Shown here: positions 10,069 to 22,952 of the stretch, piece after piece | Layout of the letters: every line of letters begins with the position of its first letter | How positions within the stretch are numbered: the stretch's first letter is position 1 | Source of the DNA: Puccinellia tenuiflora | Lineage: Eukaryota; Streptophyta; Magnoliopsida; Poales; Poaceae | Assembly: GCA_012064385.1 (NCBI GenBank) | Contig: QRDG01000533.1 | Span: 3,046,737 to 3,110,736 of the forward strand | DNA: 64,000 bases | Reading direction: 5' to 3' | Notes under the pieces: model-generated | Databases searched by the model: none | The model's input: only the letters and a program-made list of their open reading frames with translations | Told to the model about the DNA's origin: nothing | Position numbers and translations under genes: made by a program

Positions 10069-13000
10069 ATGGATACTTTAAGCAAAGTTGAAACAGCTCT
10101 TAAGAATTTCAGAGATAAGAAACGAATCATTAATGATAATGTGAGCAACTCTGCGACGGCTTTAAATGATGGTCGCCACTGCAGCGATATTATCTTACAA
10201 ACTGCTGTAAGTATTATATATGTTTACTACATAAATTAAAATGTTCATTAACATAGTTGCATAGTTGACTAATATAAATTCGGCAAATAGATGGTTATAC
10301 AGGGAGAGAAGAAAGATAAGGAACGCACGCTTGATGGGCAGAAGAAGAATGATGGGTTTATGGAAGAGTTTGATCAGTACGTGCTGTATCATGACATTGT
10401 GAAGAAAAAGAATAATGTGGAACATGATACTAACGCTGGTCAAACTAGTGCTGGTATCCACAATGAGGTAAAAACTTGGTTTATCTTTGTGTTTTGCGAC
10501 TGGAATTCTATGATACCTTATCTTTGTGTTTTGGTATTCATGAATATAAAATGAACTTCATGATTTTCATCTTGCAGATTGGAATTGTAGCAGGCAGTGT
10601 GGGAGTCCAACTTGAAAAAGATAGAAGCAGTGTAGGAACCACAAGTGTAGAACCTGTTGTTCATGAAACTGAAAAATTGCTTGGCATTTCTGAACTTGTG
10701 CTACAGCTTCAAAATGAAACAGGAAGTTTAGGGACACGGCTTGTAGATGAACGGGACAGTGGAGGAACCACAAGTGGAGACCTTGTTGTTGATCAATCTG
10801 AAAATTTGGTTCCCAAATCTGATCTTGTGCAGCAGATAGTTGAGAAATATGGAACACGTGGTGGAACATGTTCGGACGAAGGGGATGTACCTGAAGAAGA
10901 GGAGTCCAGTGATGATGACGAATATTTGTTTCCAACTCCTGATGAATTACAGAATGCAAAACCACCAAAAGAGGGTATGATATTCTCAACATTGAATGAA
11001 GCAGTCCGCTTTGTGAATATCTACGGGAAACTCTCAGGATTTGCAGTGGTGAAGGGGAGAAATTACAAGCAGAGGAAGATAACATTGCAATGCAACAAGA
11101 GTCGGGCCACACGGAGCAACAACAATGTTGAAAGAAAAAGAAAAAGAGATGCGCTTACAAGAACAAATTGCCAGATGAATGTGGTTATTAGTCTTGAGGA
11201 TACCAAATGGCGTATTACATCATGTTCTTTGAAGCACAACCATGAGTTGGTTACATCTCCCTCACTGACCAAATTCTTTTTGAGTCATAGATCAATGACC
11301 GATGAAGAGATAATGCTTTCGAAGCTACTGCACGAAATTAGGGTCAAGCCGCAGAGGATAATGACTATTTTTAGAAGATTAAAAGGCAGTTTTGGTAATG
11401 TTATGTTTGGGAAAAAGAAGATGGATAATCTAAAGCAAGCAGACAGGAAGATGAAGCAGAACACAGATATTGCATGTACACTAAAATACATGGAGAAAAT
11501 TCAGCTTGAGAAACCGGGATTTTGCTGCAAGATGCAAGTTGATTCTGAAGGAGCTGTTCGAAGCATATTCTGGACTGATGCTAGATCAAGACTGGATTAC
11601 ACATTGTTTGGGGAGATAATACGCTTTGACACAACCTACAGCACAAATAGGTATAATATGCCATTTGCTCCTATCATTGGAATAAATGGGCATGGTAGAA
11701 CAATTGTCTTTGGATGGGCTCTTCTGAAGAATCAAAAAACTGACACATTTGTCTGGCTTTTTGAAAGCTTTGTTGAAATAATGGGAGGAAAAAACCAAAG
11801 CTCATCTTGACAGACCAGGATAAAGCTATGGAGAATGCTGTTCAGTTGGTGTTCATGGATGCTTTCCACAGGTTTTGCTTTTGGCACATTCTGAAGAATC
11901 TGGATGAAAACATGAGTGCATACATGGCAGAAAGAGAAGGAATGGAAGAAGACATCATTGGTTTGATAACCCAGACACTCCATATTATGGAGTTTGAAAC
12001 TGGATGGAAGGAGATGGTGGCCAAATATGACTGTGCTGAGCATAATCACATCAAAAGGATGTGGGCTGCGAGACAGAAGTTTGTTCCAGCATATTTCAAG
12101 GAAAGTTTCTGCCCCTTCACTAGGACGACTGGGCGCAGTGAGAGTTTTAACTCAAACTTCAAGGACTACATCATGAGAAAAGATACTATTGAGAATTTTT
12201 TGAAGCAGTATGAGCTCTTCCAAGAAAATGTGATTGAGATTGAAAATGAAGATCGGTTTGTGTCATCTCAGAAGCAGCCAATGTATTGGTGTCATCAGCC
12301 CATTGAATGACATGCATCTCGGGTTTATACCAGGGGAATTTACTTGAAATTTACAACTGAGCTGCTGAACTCAACAGCATTTGGGGTAACTGAGGTAGTG
12401 AAGGATAAGGTGTATGAACTGAAGAAGCTATTCAATTATGAGAAACCTGAGTACACGAGGGAAATGTTCGCAGTCTGTGTTGACCGCATTCATATGAATT
12501 TTGAATGTGAGTGCAACAAGTTTGAAAAGGATGGAATTCTCTGTTGCCATATCTTGAGACTGTTTACATAGTTTGATGTCATTGAAATACCTCCAGATTA
12601 GATTGTTCCCAGGTGGACAGTTAGATTTAGATAAAAGGAACTGCTAAAACTGAAACAGGATACCATTGAAGTACATGGAAAAGGAACTGCAGAGAGTACC
12701 TTGAGGTATGCTATGCTCATGAACAGTTTGAATGATGTGTGTGCAGACATAAGCAGGGATGGTAATAAGAGTAAAGTCTTTATTGATGAAGTCCTGAAAA
12801 TTCACAAAAGGTTGATGACAGAAGGTGATGAAATAAACAATAATCCTAGCAACTACACAACACTGAAAGACCCACCAGTAATAAGGAAAGGAACAACAAA
12901 TGTGAATAAAGCAAAAAATTCCAGGTGATGAGTCAGATAAAGCAGTTACAGGAAGTAGTGTGAACATTTGGCTGAATGAGGATGGAAGCATTTCAGCTCC

Positions 13001-13217
13001 AACTGAAGAGATACTTGGCAGGGGCAAGAAACCCAAAAAACAGAGCAAGCCTAGAGATGCAGTTAATTCCAGAAAATCAAACCATAAAGAGCAAGTGGAG
13101 GATGGATGTGAAGGTTTACAAAACCCCCCAGTTTCCAGCTCCATGTCAGTTAGAAAAGGAAACAGAATGAAGCCTCAGACAGAGAAGAATTCGAAGCGAA
13201 AAAATAAGAAGAAATAG
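10069..13217 (+). pseudogene. FAR1-type MULE transposase, inactivated
   Basis: The exons start at 10069 (MDTLSKVETALKN), about 10291 and 10577. The protein has an acidic N-terminal part, a FAR1 DNA-binding domain at 10975-11250 (FSTLNEAVRFVNIYGKLSGF), a MULE transposase core at 11600-12200 (RFDTTYSTNRY, then LTDQDKAMENA, then FHRFCFWHILKNL), a SWIM zinc finger at about 12510-12560 (FECECNKF then CCHI), and a Lys-rich tail. A run of six A (11789-11794) breaks the frame inside the core, and a second A run (12913-12918) breaks it again near the end. In-frame stops lie at 12308, 12569, 12599 and 12632. The transposase would have cut and joined the element ends in the nucleus; it cannot be made whole from this copy. 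The alternative of a domesticated host FAR1 gene is rejected because of the breaks and the flanking inverted repeats. Confidence 0.9.
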
Positions 13218-13389
13218 TTAATTACTGTTAATTAGAATGATAATTGTCCTGGCTTTTACATACTGTGTTTTACAGATTTAACATTCCAAAAAATATTTGT
13301 ATTTCCTACTGAATATATGTTTATGGTTTAGAACATAGAGGAAAATTTATGTTTGATTGTTTGAAAGTAATTTTTGTAAACAATTGTAT

Positions 13390-16300
13390 TTAACATAAAA
13401 AGATTGAAAACAAAAAACCGGTGAAACGAACAATATTTTTGAATGGTTTTGAAACTAAAACTATATTAGAATGATTTTTACAAAGTTTGAAAAAAAACGT
13501 AAAAACATTTTGATGGACGAAAAACAATTTTAAACAATTTTTAAAAAAGTGCCGGTGAACAGGAATTATAAAAATTTGATGAACGGTTACTATGTTTGAA
13601 CGAATTTTAAAAAATAGAACAGAAATATCAGGTGAACATGAAATATTTGTGAACAAAATTAAAAAGTGAACATAAAAATGCTGGTGAACAAGAAACATTT
13701 TTGAGATTTTAAAAGTGTCGGTGAACGAAAACTGTTTTTGATAAATTCTTATAGTCTACAAGAAAACAAATGATAAAAAACTTTTATGAATTTTTAAAAA
13801 ATGTGAACGGAAAAAATGAATTCTTATAGTCACCAAAAATGCTAACTATTTTTTAACGACTTTCAAAAAATGTCGGTGAACAAAATATATTTTGAACGAA
13901 TTTAAAGGTTAAAACGGAAAACATTTTGGTTAACGAAAACTAACTTTAAAACTATTTTTAGGAAAAAATGGTGATGAACGGGAACTATCTTTGAACGAAT
14001 TAAAAATGTGTCGGTGAACGAAACTATTCTGAATGATTTTAAAGGGTAAAAACGTCAAAAAAAATTGATGAACGGAAAACTATTTTAAACAAATTTTTTG
14101 AAAAAAATGGCGATGAAAGGAAACTATTTTTGACAGATTCTTATAGTGAACAGAAAAAACAATTGAACAGAAATTCTTATTGAATAGAAAAAACAATTAA
14201 AAAATGAGAAAGGAAAAATTGTTCAATGATTTTTAAAAGTGCCGATGAACGAAACTATTCTTAACGATTTTAAAGGTGAAAACGAAAAAAATATGGCGAT
14301 GAACGCAAACTATTTTTGAACGATTCTTGTAATGAACAGAAAAAATGAATAGAAAATCTTCATGAATTTTTAAAACATATGAACGGAAAAAATGTTGAAA
14401 CAAAAACTACCTTTGAACGATTTAACAGAAACAACAGAAAAACCTGGTGAATAGTACTATTTTGAATGGTTTTCTAAAGAAAGTGTTCACCAAAATTGCT
14501 AGTGAACATGAAGTATTTTTTGAATGACTTTTAAAAAATGCTGATGAACGAAAAATATTTTAAAGGTTAAAATGAAAAACATTTTGGGGGACTAAACCTA
14601 ACTTGTCGGTGAACAGAAACTATTTTTGAAGTGAACATAAAATGTCGGCGAATGAAATCTATTTTGGAACAATTTTGAAAGTGAACAGAAATTGTCGGTG
14701 AACGGAAACTATTTTGAAGCAATTTTAAAAAGTGAAGAAAAAATGTCAGTTAACAGAAACTATTTTGGAACAATTTTGAAAGTGAACAGAAATTGTCGGT
14801 GAACGGAAACTATTTTGAAGCAATTTAAAAAGTGAATAAAAAATGTCAGTGAATAGAAACTATTTTGGAACAATTTTTGAAGTGAACAGAAAATGTTGGT
14901 GAACGGAATCTATTTTTTTAACAATTTTAAAAGTGAACAGAAAATGTCGGTGAACGGAATCTATTTTGGAACAATTTTAAAAGTGAACAGAAAATGTCGG
15001 CGAACGGAATCTATTTTGGAACAATTTTGAAAGTGAACAGAAATTTTCGGTGAACGGAAACTATTTTGAAGCAATTTTAAAAAGTGAACAGAAAATGTCA
15101 GTGAACAGAAACTATTTTGGAACAATTTTTGAAGTGAACAGAAAATGTTGGTGAACGGAATCTATTTTTTTATCAATTTTAAAAGTGAACAGAAATTGTC
15201 GGTGAACGGAATCTATTTTGGAACACTTTTAAAAGTGAACAGAAAATGCCGGTGTATGGAAACTATTTTTTGAACGATATTTGAAGTGACCAAAAAAATG
15301 TCGGTGAACGGAATCTATTATGGAATAATTTTGAAAAGTGAACAAAAAATGTCGGTGAACGGAAACTATTTTGAAGCAAATTTAAAAGAGAACAAAAAGT
15401 GTCGGTGAACAGAAACTATTTTCGAACAATATTAAAAGTGAACAGATGTCAACGAACAAAAAATATTTTTGAACAGTTTTTGAAGCGAACAGAATATATC
15501 AATGAATAGATACTACTTTGGAATGATTATAAAAGTGAACAAAAAATATGAACGAACGGGAACTATTTTTGAACGATATTTGAAGTGACCAGAATATATC
15601 GGTGAACAGATACTACTTTAAAAAATATCAACAAACGAAATAATTTTGAACAATTTTTGAAGCGAACAGAATATATCGGTGAACAGATACTACTTTGGAA
15701 CGATTTTAAAAGTGAACAAAAAAATTTCGATGAACGGAATCGATTTTGGAACAATTTTGAAAGTGAACAGAAAATGTCGGTAAATAGAATCTATTTTTGA
15801 ACGATTTTAAAAGTGAACAGAAAATGTCGGTGAAAGGAAACTATTTTTGAACGATATTTGAAGTGACCAAAAAAATATCGGTGAATGTAAACTATTTTCG
15901 AACAAATTTTTAGGAGAACAGAAACTATATTTGAAACAATTTTAAAAGTGAACGAAAAATGTGGGTGAACAGAAACTATTTTTGAACGATTTTAAAAAAA
16001 GTGGATAAAAAATGTCGGTGAACAGAAACTATTTTGGAACGATTTTAAAAAGTGGAAAGAAAATGTTGTTGAACGGAAACTATTTTCTAACAATTTTTGA
16101 AGTGAACAGAAATGTCGTTTTGACGAAAACTATTTTCTAACAATTTTTGAAGTGAACAGAAAATGTCGGCGAACGGAAACTATTTTGAAGAAATTTTAAA
16201 AAGTGAACAGAAAATGTTAGTGAACAGAAACTATTTTGGAACAAGATTTAAAATGAACGGAAAATGTCAACGAACGAAAAATATTTTTGAACAATTTTTG

Positions 16301-18530
16301 AAGTGAACGGAATATATCGGTGAACAAATACTATTTTGGTATGATTTTAAAAGTGAACAAAAATATCGGTGGACAGAAACTATTTTCAAACAATTTTTGA
16401 AGTGAACAAAAAATGTAGGTGAAACGGAATCTATTTTGGAACAATTTTGAAAGTGAACAGAAATTGTCGGTGAACGGAAACTATTTTTTTAACAATTTTA
16501 AAAGTGAACAGAAAATGTTGTTGAACGGAAACTATTTTCTAACAATTTTAAAAGTGAACAGAAAATGTCGTTGAACGAAAACTATTTTCTAACAATTTTT
16601 GAAGTGAACAGAAAATGTCGGCGAACGGAATCTATTTTGGAACAATTTTGAAAGTGAACAGAAATTGTCGGTGAACGGATACTACTTTGGAATGATTTTT
16701 GGAGCAAACAGAATATATCAATGAACAGATACTACTTTGGAACGATTTTAAAGTGTTCAAAAAATATGAACGAACGGGAACTATTTTTGAACGATATTTG
16801 AAGTGACCAGAATATATCGGTGAACAGATACTACTTTAAAAAATATCAACAAACGAAATAATTTTGAACAATTTTTGAAGCGAACAGAATATATCGGTGA
16901 ACAGATACTACTTTGGAACGATTTTAAAAGTGAACAAAAAATTTCGATGAACGGAATCGATTTTGGAACAATTTTGAAAGTGAACAGAAAATGTCGGTGA
17001 ATAGAATCTATTTTTGAACGATTTTAAAAGTGAACAGAAAATGTCGGTGAACGGAAACTATTTTTGAACGATATTTGAAGTGACCAAAAAAATATCGGTG
17101 AATGTAAACTATTTTCGAACAAATTTTTAGGTGAACAGAAACTATATTTGAAACGATTTTAAAAGTGAACGGAAAATGACGGTGAACAGAAACTATTTTT
17201 GAACGATTTTAAAAAAGTGAATATAAAACATAGGTGAACAGAAACTATTTTGGAACGATTTTAAAAAGTAAAAACAACATGTTGTTGAACGGAAACTATT
17301 TTCTAACAATTTTTGAAGTGAGCAGAAAATGTCGGCGAACAGAATCTATTTTCTAACAATTTTTTAAGTGAACAGAAATTGTCAGTGAACGGAAACTATT
17401 TTGAAGCAATATTAGAAAGTGAACAGAAAATGTCGAAGAACAGAAACTATTTTGGAACAAGATTAAAAGTGAACGGAAAATGTCAACGAACGAAAATATT
17501 TGAACAATTTTTGAAGTGAACGGAATATATCGGTGAACAGATACTACTTTGGAACGATTTTAAAAGTGAACAAAAAATAGGTGAACAGATACTATTTTCA
17601 AAACAATTTTTTGAAGTGAACATAAAATGTAGGTGAACGAAATCTATTTTGGAACAATATTTGAAGTGAACAGAAAATGTCGGTGAAAGAACTTTATTTT
17701 TTAATAATTTTAAAAGTGAACAAAAAATGTCTGTGAACGAATCTATTTTGGAACAATTTTAAAAGTGAACAGAAAATGTCGGTGAATGGAAACTATTTTT
17801 GAACGATATTTGAAGTGACCAAAAAATATCGGTGAACGTAAACTATTTTTAGGTGAACAGAAAATGTCGATGGACGTATAGTATTTTGGAACGTTTTTAA
17901 AAAGTGAACAGAAAATGTCGGTAAATAGAATCTTTTTTGGAATGGTATAAAAAAGTGAACAGAAGATGTCGGTGAACGGAATCTATTTTGGAACAAATTT
18001 AAAAATGAATAGAAAATATTGGTGAACGGAAACTATTTTGGAACAATTTTAAAAAGTGAGCTGAAAATGTTAATGAACGGAAACTATTGTTGAAAGATTT
18101 TTGAAGTGACCAGAAAAATATTAGTGAATGTAAACTATTTTCGAACAATTTTTGAAGTGAACCGTAAAATATCAAGGAACGGATACTATTTTTGAACAAT
18201 TTTAAAAATTGAACAGAAAATGTCGGTGAACAGAAACTATTTTGGAACGATTTTTTCACATTGAACAGAAAATGTCATTGAGCGGAAATTATTTTTGAAC
18301 AATTTTTTAAGTGAATAGAAAATATCGGTGAATGTAAACTATTTGGAACAAGATTAAAAGTGAAAAGAAAATGTGTCGGTGATATTCTGAACAATTTTAA
18401 ATGGTAAAAACGCAAAAATGAACAGAAAAAAAATTAAAAATTTATAAACAAAAATTTAGAAAAAAATTAGGATGAACGGAAACTATTTTTGAACGATTCT
18501 TATAATGAACAGAAAAACAAATGAACAGAA
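13390..18530. repeat. 5.1-kb array of a degenerate ~50-bp AT-rich repeat inside the MULE
   Basis: The unit has a core like GTGAACAGAAAATGTCGGTG followed by AACGGAAACTATTTTGGAAC. About 100 copies vary strongly in sequence and by a few bases in length. The left edge is the most degenerate. A larger block is itself repeated: the stretch beginning TACTACTTTAAAAAATATCA at 15611 recurs at 16829, an offset of 1218 bp, with long near-identical surroundings. The array starts just after the transposase 3' end and stops before Ulp1-like gene B. Open frames within it (Phe/Ser-rich, minus strand) are spurious. Confidence 0.95.
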
Positions 18531-18545
18531 ACAAAAGCAACCAAA

Positions 18546-18568
18546 AATATATATATATATATATATAC
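18546..18568. repeat. AT dinucleotide microsatellite
   Basis: A run of about eleven AT units at the right edge of the 50-bp array. The stretch from here to 19180 holds no recognisable gene. Confidence 0.9.
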
Positions 18569-19180
18569 TTCCATAATATTTTATGTATGGTGAAGTAATT
18601 TCATCGATAACCGCTAAACGATTAAGTAGCGAGGTATGCAAAGCTAGACAACGAACATTTCATAATACACCCGTTCTGCATATCTTTAGGATAAAAGAAA
18701 AAACATCAAAAAAAAAGTTTTCCGAAAACAAAAGACCAATAAATCTATTTTGTATGGTTCTTATTTCGTTGAAAACGTTTCCATGAGTCTTTCTTTCATT
18801 GAAGAAGTCCATGACTTGTTCTAGGTGATATGAGGTTGAACAGACTTTAGAAAAAATGCAAAGAAGGGTACATAATAATGACAGGTAAGAGGAAAAACTG
18901 GTGTGAGCTTATTGGCATCAAAACAGGCATGATTAAAAAATTAGAAAAAGAGAGTAGAACAGTCCACTAGTAAACTACTACAGTAGTAAAACATTCATAT
19001 ATATATAGTGGACATGTTAAAATAATAATTATTTTTTGTTCCAAGCATAATTATATCCCTCTCCACACAAAAAAAAAGCTATTCGAAGAACACAAAAATG
19101 AGATGACCGCACCAGTTTTGATACATCTTGTTTTTGCTGAACCAAAAATACAGAGTGTAACTCCAGAAAAAAAGAAAAAT

Positions 19181-22100
19181 CTAAAACTTGAATTTCTTCA
19201 TCGTGTCGAAACTGTGAACATCGACCTCGTTTAGTGTCGAGTAAAACATCTTGAAAGCCTTCAGCATCCTGTATTTTGGGATGACTTCCTGCATCACAGA
19301 AACGACAGAAAATGAAAAAGAAAGTTAAAATTAATGAGCACAAACAGAAAACAGTGAAAAAATGTAGATGCTGAAAAAGCTACAATACCTTGTTGAAGTT
19401 AACCATGACCTTCCCATTGAAATTTTCAGCGTATAACATGACATAGAAGCCACAATCATGCCTAGCAAAAGTAGGAGGGTGTGGGGGAGAGGAGGGGAAT
19501 GCAAACATATTACTACTAGAGAAAAAAGTTAAGTGAATATAACAAATGGAGAGGGATAAAAAAAGAAAACTAACAGCAGTGCATGATTTGGGTAACTTGG
19601 TGTGCTGCATTCGTTAAATTTCTCGAAATCCTTGCATCGTATGTTCAGCTCTTTGCAAACACAGTTGAGGTTGCAGACGCGAAGAAAAATACCAAAAAAT
19701 CAGTCATATAACACATGAATGACACTCATATATATAATAAAAAAATAGCAATAAAAAAAGAGAAAACATAAAAACCATACCAAGTTGTAGATGACGTCCT
19801 CTTGCATCTTCTCAGATATCATCCCAGAAGGATCAAAGAAATTAATTGTGCAGTACAATGGGTTCACACATATTAGAATCCAGTGATTCGACACAACAGA
19901 AGCGAAAAACATCTGAAAAAAGGGAAAAAGATGAAAAAAATTCAGACTTATACTATAAACAAAAAAGAAAAAAGATAGATAGATTGAAAACAAGAGGGTT
20001 ATATAGAAATGTACAAGATCAATCATGCCAATATCAATAAGTTCAAGAATCCTTCCAAACTCTGTGACAACAAACGCTTTGTCAAACAAGCTTGGATCCT
20101 CCAGAAGCTTTGCCTGGTGATTTTCATTAAAAAACATATAAAACGAACAGAAAAAGATAGAAACTTATCTACTGCACAGAACACATCTCCATAGAAAAAA
20201 GGAAAAAAATAGACACATGAGGAAAAAGGTTAGGTGCTTACTGCAATGTATGGGTTGAACATGAACTTCACAATGTGTGGTTTCAGAACAGCATCTTTTT
20301 TTGCATCTTCATTAAACATTAAAGCGTACACGAGCATTGTATCATCAACCAGATCGCCACGGGCTTTGAAAGATTTGTAAAAGCTATCATACGTAACACT
20401 GTACCCTGTAGTGCGAACAAAGGTAGGACTGACGAAAAAAAGGAAACAGATATAATAGATGGATTAGGGGGGATGACCTGAATAATCACTAAAAGTATAA
20501 AACATTATAGGGCACAAAAAAATAAAAACACAGAAAACTTACGAGTTATCAGATTTAAAGTACTTGACCCTCAGAAACTTGGTGTAGAAAGCATTAACAT
20601 CAGGGTTTATTCGCATCTTTGTCATGCAGCTTTCAGGCGACTTGGTTTTTGCAGCACGCTTTTTCCTGTTCTTCTTATCAAGAGTACTCTGGCCAGTACT
20701 TGGTTCAATCAAGGACTCAGTTGCAGCATCCACCCGTGCTATAACCAACCAATGAAAACATGAAAAACAAAATGGGACACTAATTACTACCTAAGAGCCA
20801 TGGGGGAGACTATTTTGTAATAACACTAAACATAAAAAACATTAAAAAAGACATACCTGCTGTGGGTAGTACAAAACCTTCGCTTGTTCCTACTGGAAAC
20901 CTGACAGGAATATCACCATGGGACTTTTCGGTGCTTATCTCATCTGTACGTGTATTAAGAGAAAAAAAGGAAGGACAGATATAAGATTAAGCCAAATGAT
21001 AACGAATGTGAAAATTTTGGCTACAACAGGATTAAGGCGATGACTGAGGTTCAAACATAGATAAAGCATAGATAAAGCATGACCTCCATCATTGGATTCA
21101 GGCGATGACTGAGGTTCGGATGAATCAGGAAATTCATTGGGACCGATTAAAATGACATCAGGCTGGCAGATTTCATGAAAAAATTAAAAAATATTAATAA
21201 TTTCAGTAAGAAAAACATCTCATGATACGTAAACACAAAAACAGAATCATATATAATAAAATAAAAAAAGAGAAAAAAGAGAAGAGATATTTACATTGTC
21301 ATTGTTGCCCACACCTTCGTTCAGAATAGGTACTTCGTTGAAAACCACTAACTGAAGATCATTTTGCTGTATTTCATTACCCTGAATGCATAGAAAAGTG
21401 TTGGTCATGAGACATCACATACGAATCATAAAAAAAAGACCAAAACATAGAAGGGATAAAAAATACATTATCATTATTGTCAACATGATTGTCCAGGGGA
21501 GGTACTTCAATGACCAAAGCTAACTGAAGGTCATTATCGTGGACTTCAACATCCTGATTTCAAAAAATGCGATAAAGTGAACACTAAATCATTTGGGCAA
21601 AAAAGAGACAAAATACACGAAGAAATCATTTTGGGAAAAGAAAACTTACACTATCATGATAATCAACATTTTCATTAGCCCCAAATGATGACCCTTCATC
21701 ATGCTCATCGCTCTCACTTTCAATATCTCCATCTATGGCTGCTGCAGGGAATAGCGGAGGATAGTAATCCGCGATTACAAAATCCTGCTCAAATTCCTCT
21801 GGAATTTCCAAGATAGGACTACCTCCATGGAGCACGTACGGATCACCATACGGAGTAAGAGCTAATGTCCTGAACTGGTGAACATAACGAACAAAATAAA
21901 AAATAAATAGGTTGTGTATAATAATGGAAGAACAAAAAAGTAAAACTGAAAAATAAAAAAGGACTGTATTAAATAAATCATAGCATCCATATACTTACAG
22001 GTAGCACACCATATTGTTTGCGTGACTGCCTATTTCGATCTGCATTTTCCAGGAACACGAAGTCTGCATTTTTTATATAGGACATTCTAGGGATACGATA

Positions 22101-22939
22101 ATCAATTCCGCCAGCATTACCATTGAAATCAATGAAGTCCATGTAGACAACCTATGAAATATATAAATTTGCAAAAACTAGTCAAAACATACTAACCATA
22201 ATAACATACAGACCATAAAAAAAGGAGATACAAGAAAAGACAACATACAAAAAATAAGGAAACATACCGCCAAAACTGGAAGGCAGCCCCCAATCCAAGT
22301 TTCTCTATTATAATCACCGTCACCATTGAAAACTCTATCCTTCCATGTGTCAATCTCCTCAAACAGATGACCAATACAAAGGTTCCCTAAATCAAGCTCT
22401 TGAACCTGGTGCATATCCCTGTCTGTAAGTGCATAGAGGTACTTCGGGTTGACGAAGTTGTAAGTCGAAGGGCATAACACAGTGGTTATGAAGTAGAGCA
22501 CGAAAGACCTCATGAACACTACTTCATTATTGGTGCCAAGCAAGATGGACTCAAGGTGTTTGATTGGAATGTGTTTCCCTTTGGCATAGAACATACAAAG
22601 ATCTTCTACCTCACTGACAATAACAGGGTCTTCACTCGCAAGTGCATAAGGAATGGTGCCAGACTCAAACCCAAAAACCTTGTCAACTATGTGATTCGTG
22701 AAGTGAATAGTTTTGTTCTTCTTCTTGAAGACACCTCCACTACCATAAACAATGTGATCAACAAGCCATTGCAGCAAAGAAAGTGGAACCATCAAGTGAT
22801 TGGGAATATGTAACAAGTTGCCCATGTTGCGTCTGGAGATATAGCCCCTCTGAATGGGGTTGAATTGCTTTACAACCCTCATATAACGGAGAGATGAGAA
22901 CCTATGATTGATACTGGATTTTGATCGCTGCACGTCCAT
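19181..22939 (-). CDS. Ulp1-like gene B: plant-mobile-type domain plus C48 protease domain with His and Cys kept
   Basis: A multi-exon transposon gene. The start is placed at 22939 (MDVQRSKSSINHRF), just inside an acceptor. The first long exon (22268 to about 22950) carries the plant-mobile/DUF1985-like domain (HFTNHIVDKVFGFES, YLYALTD). Later exons encode an acidic linker (YPPLFPAAAIDGDIESESDE), two related short exons, a basic segment (KKNRKKRAAKTKSPES), and the protease domain. The protease shows SNHWILICVN (His codon 19883-19885), NFFDPSG and HDCGFYVMLY (Cys codon 19452-19454). The last exons are 19389-19461 and 19181-19288, with the stop at 19181-19183. The usual oxyanion Gln before the Cys is not evident, and the splice there is uncertain. 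It probably acts on SUMO-like conjugates if expressed. It is a paralogue of gene A in architecture. Confidence 0.72.
21293..21560 (-). other. Duplicated short exon within Ulp1-like gene B
   Basis: Two neighbouring 87-bp exons encode similar acidic peptides: one with HDNDLQLALVIEVPPL and one with QQNDLQLVVFNEVPIL, both ending in NNDN at a GTA-type donor. The match in frame, length and splice borders points to an exon duplication. Confidence 0.65.
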
Positions 22940-22952
22940 TACAACATCTACT

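Noticed and set aside
10069..13217. Domesticated FAR1/FHY3-type host gene
   Set aside because: Four stops, two frameshifts and location between MULE inverted repeats show a transposase pseudogene.
13390..18259. Phe/Ser-rich minus-strand frames in the MULE array
   Set aside because: They are translations of the ~50-bp AT-rich repeat with no consistent start or length.
13390..18530. CRISPR-like array
   Set aside because: Units are contiguous and degenerate without unique spacers, and the DNA is from a plant nucleus.
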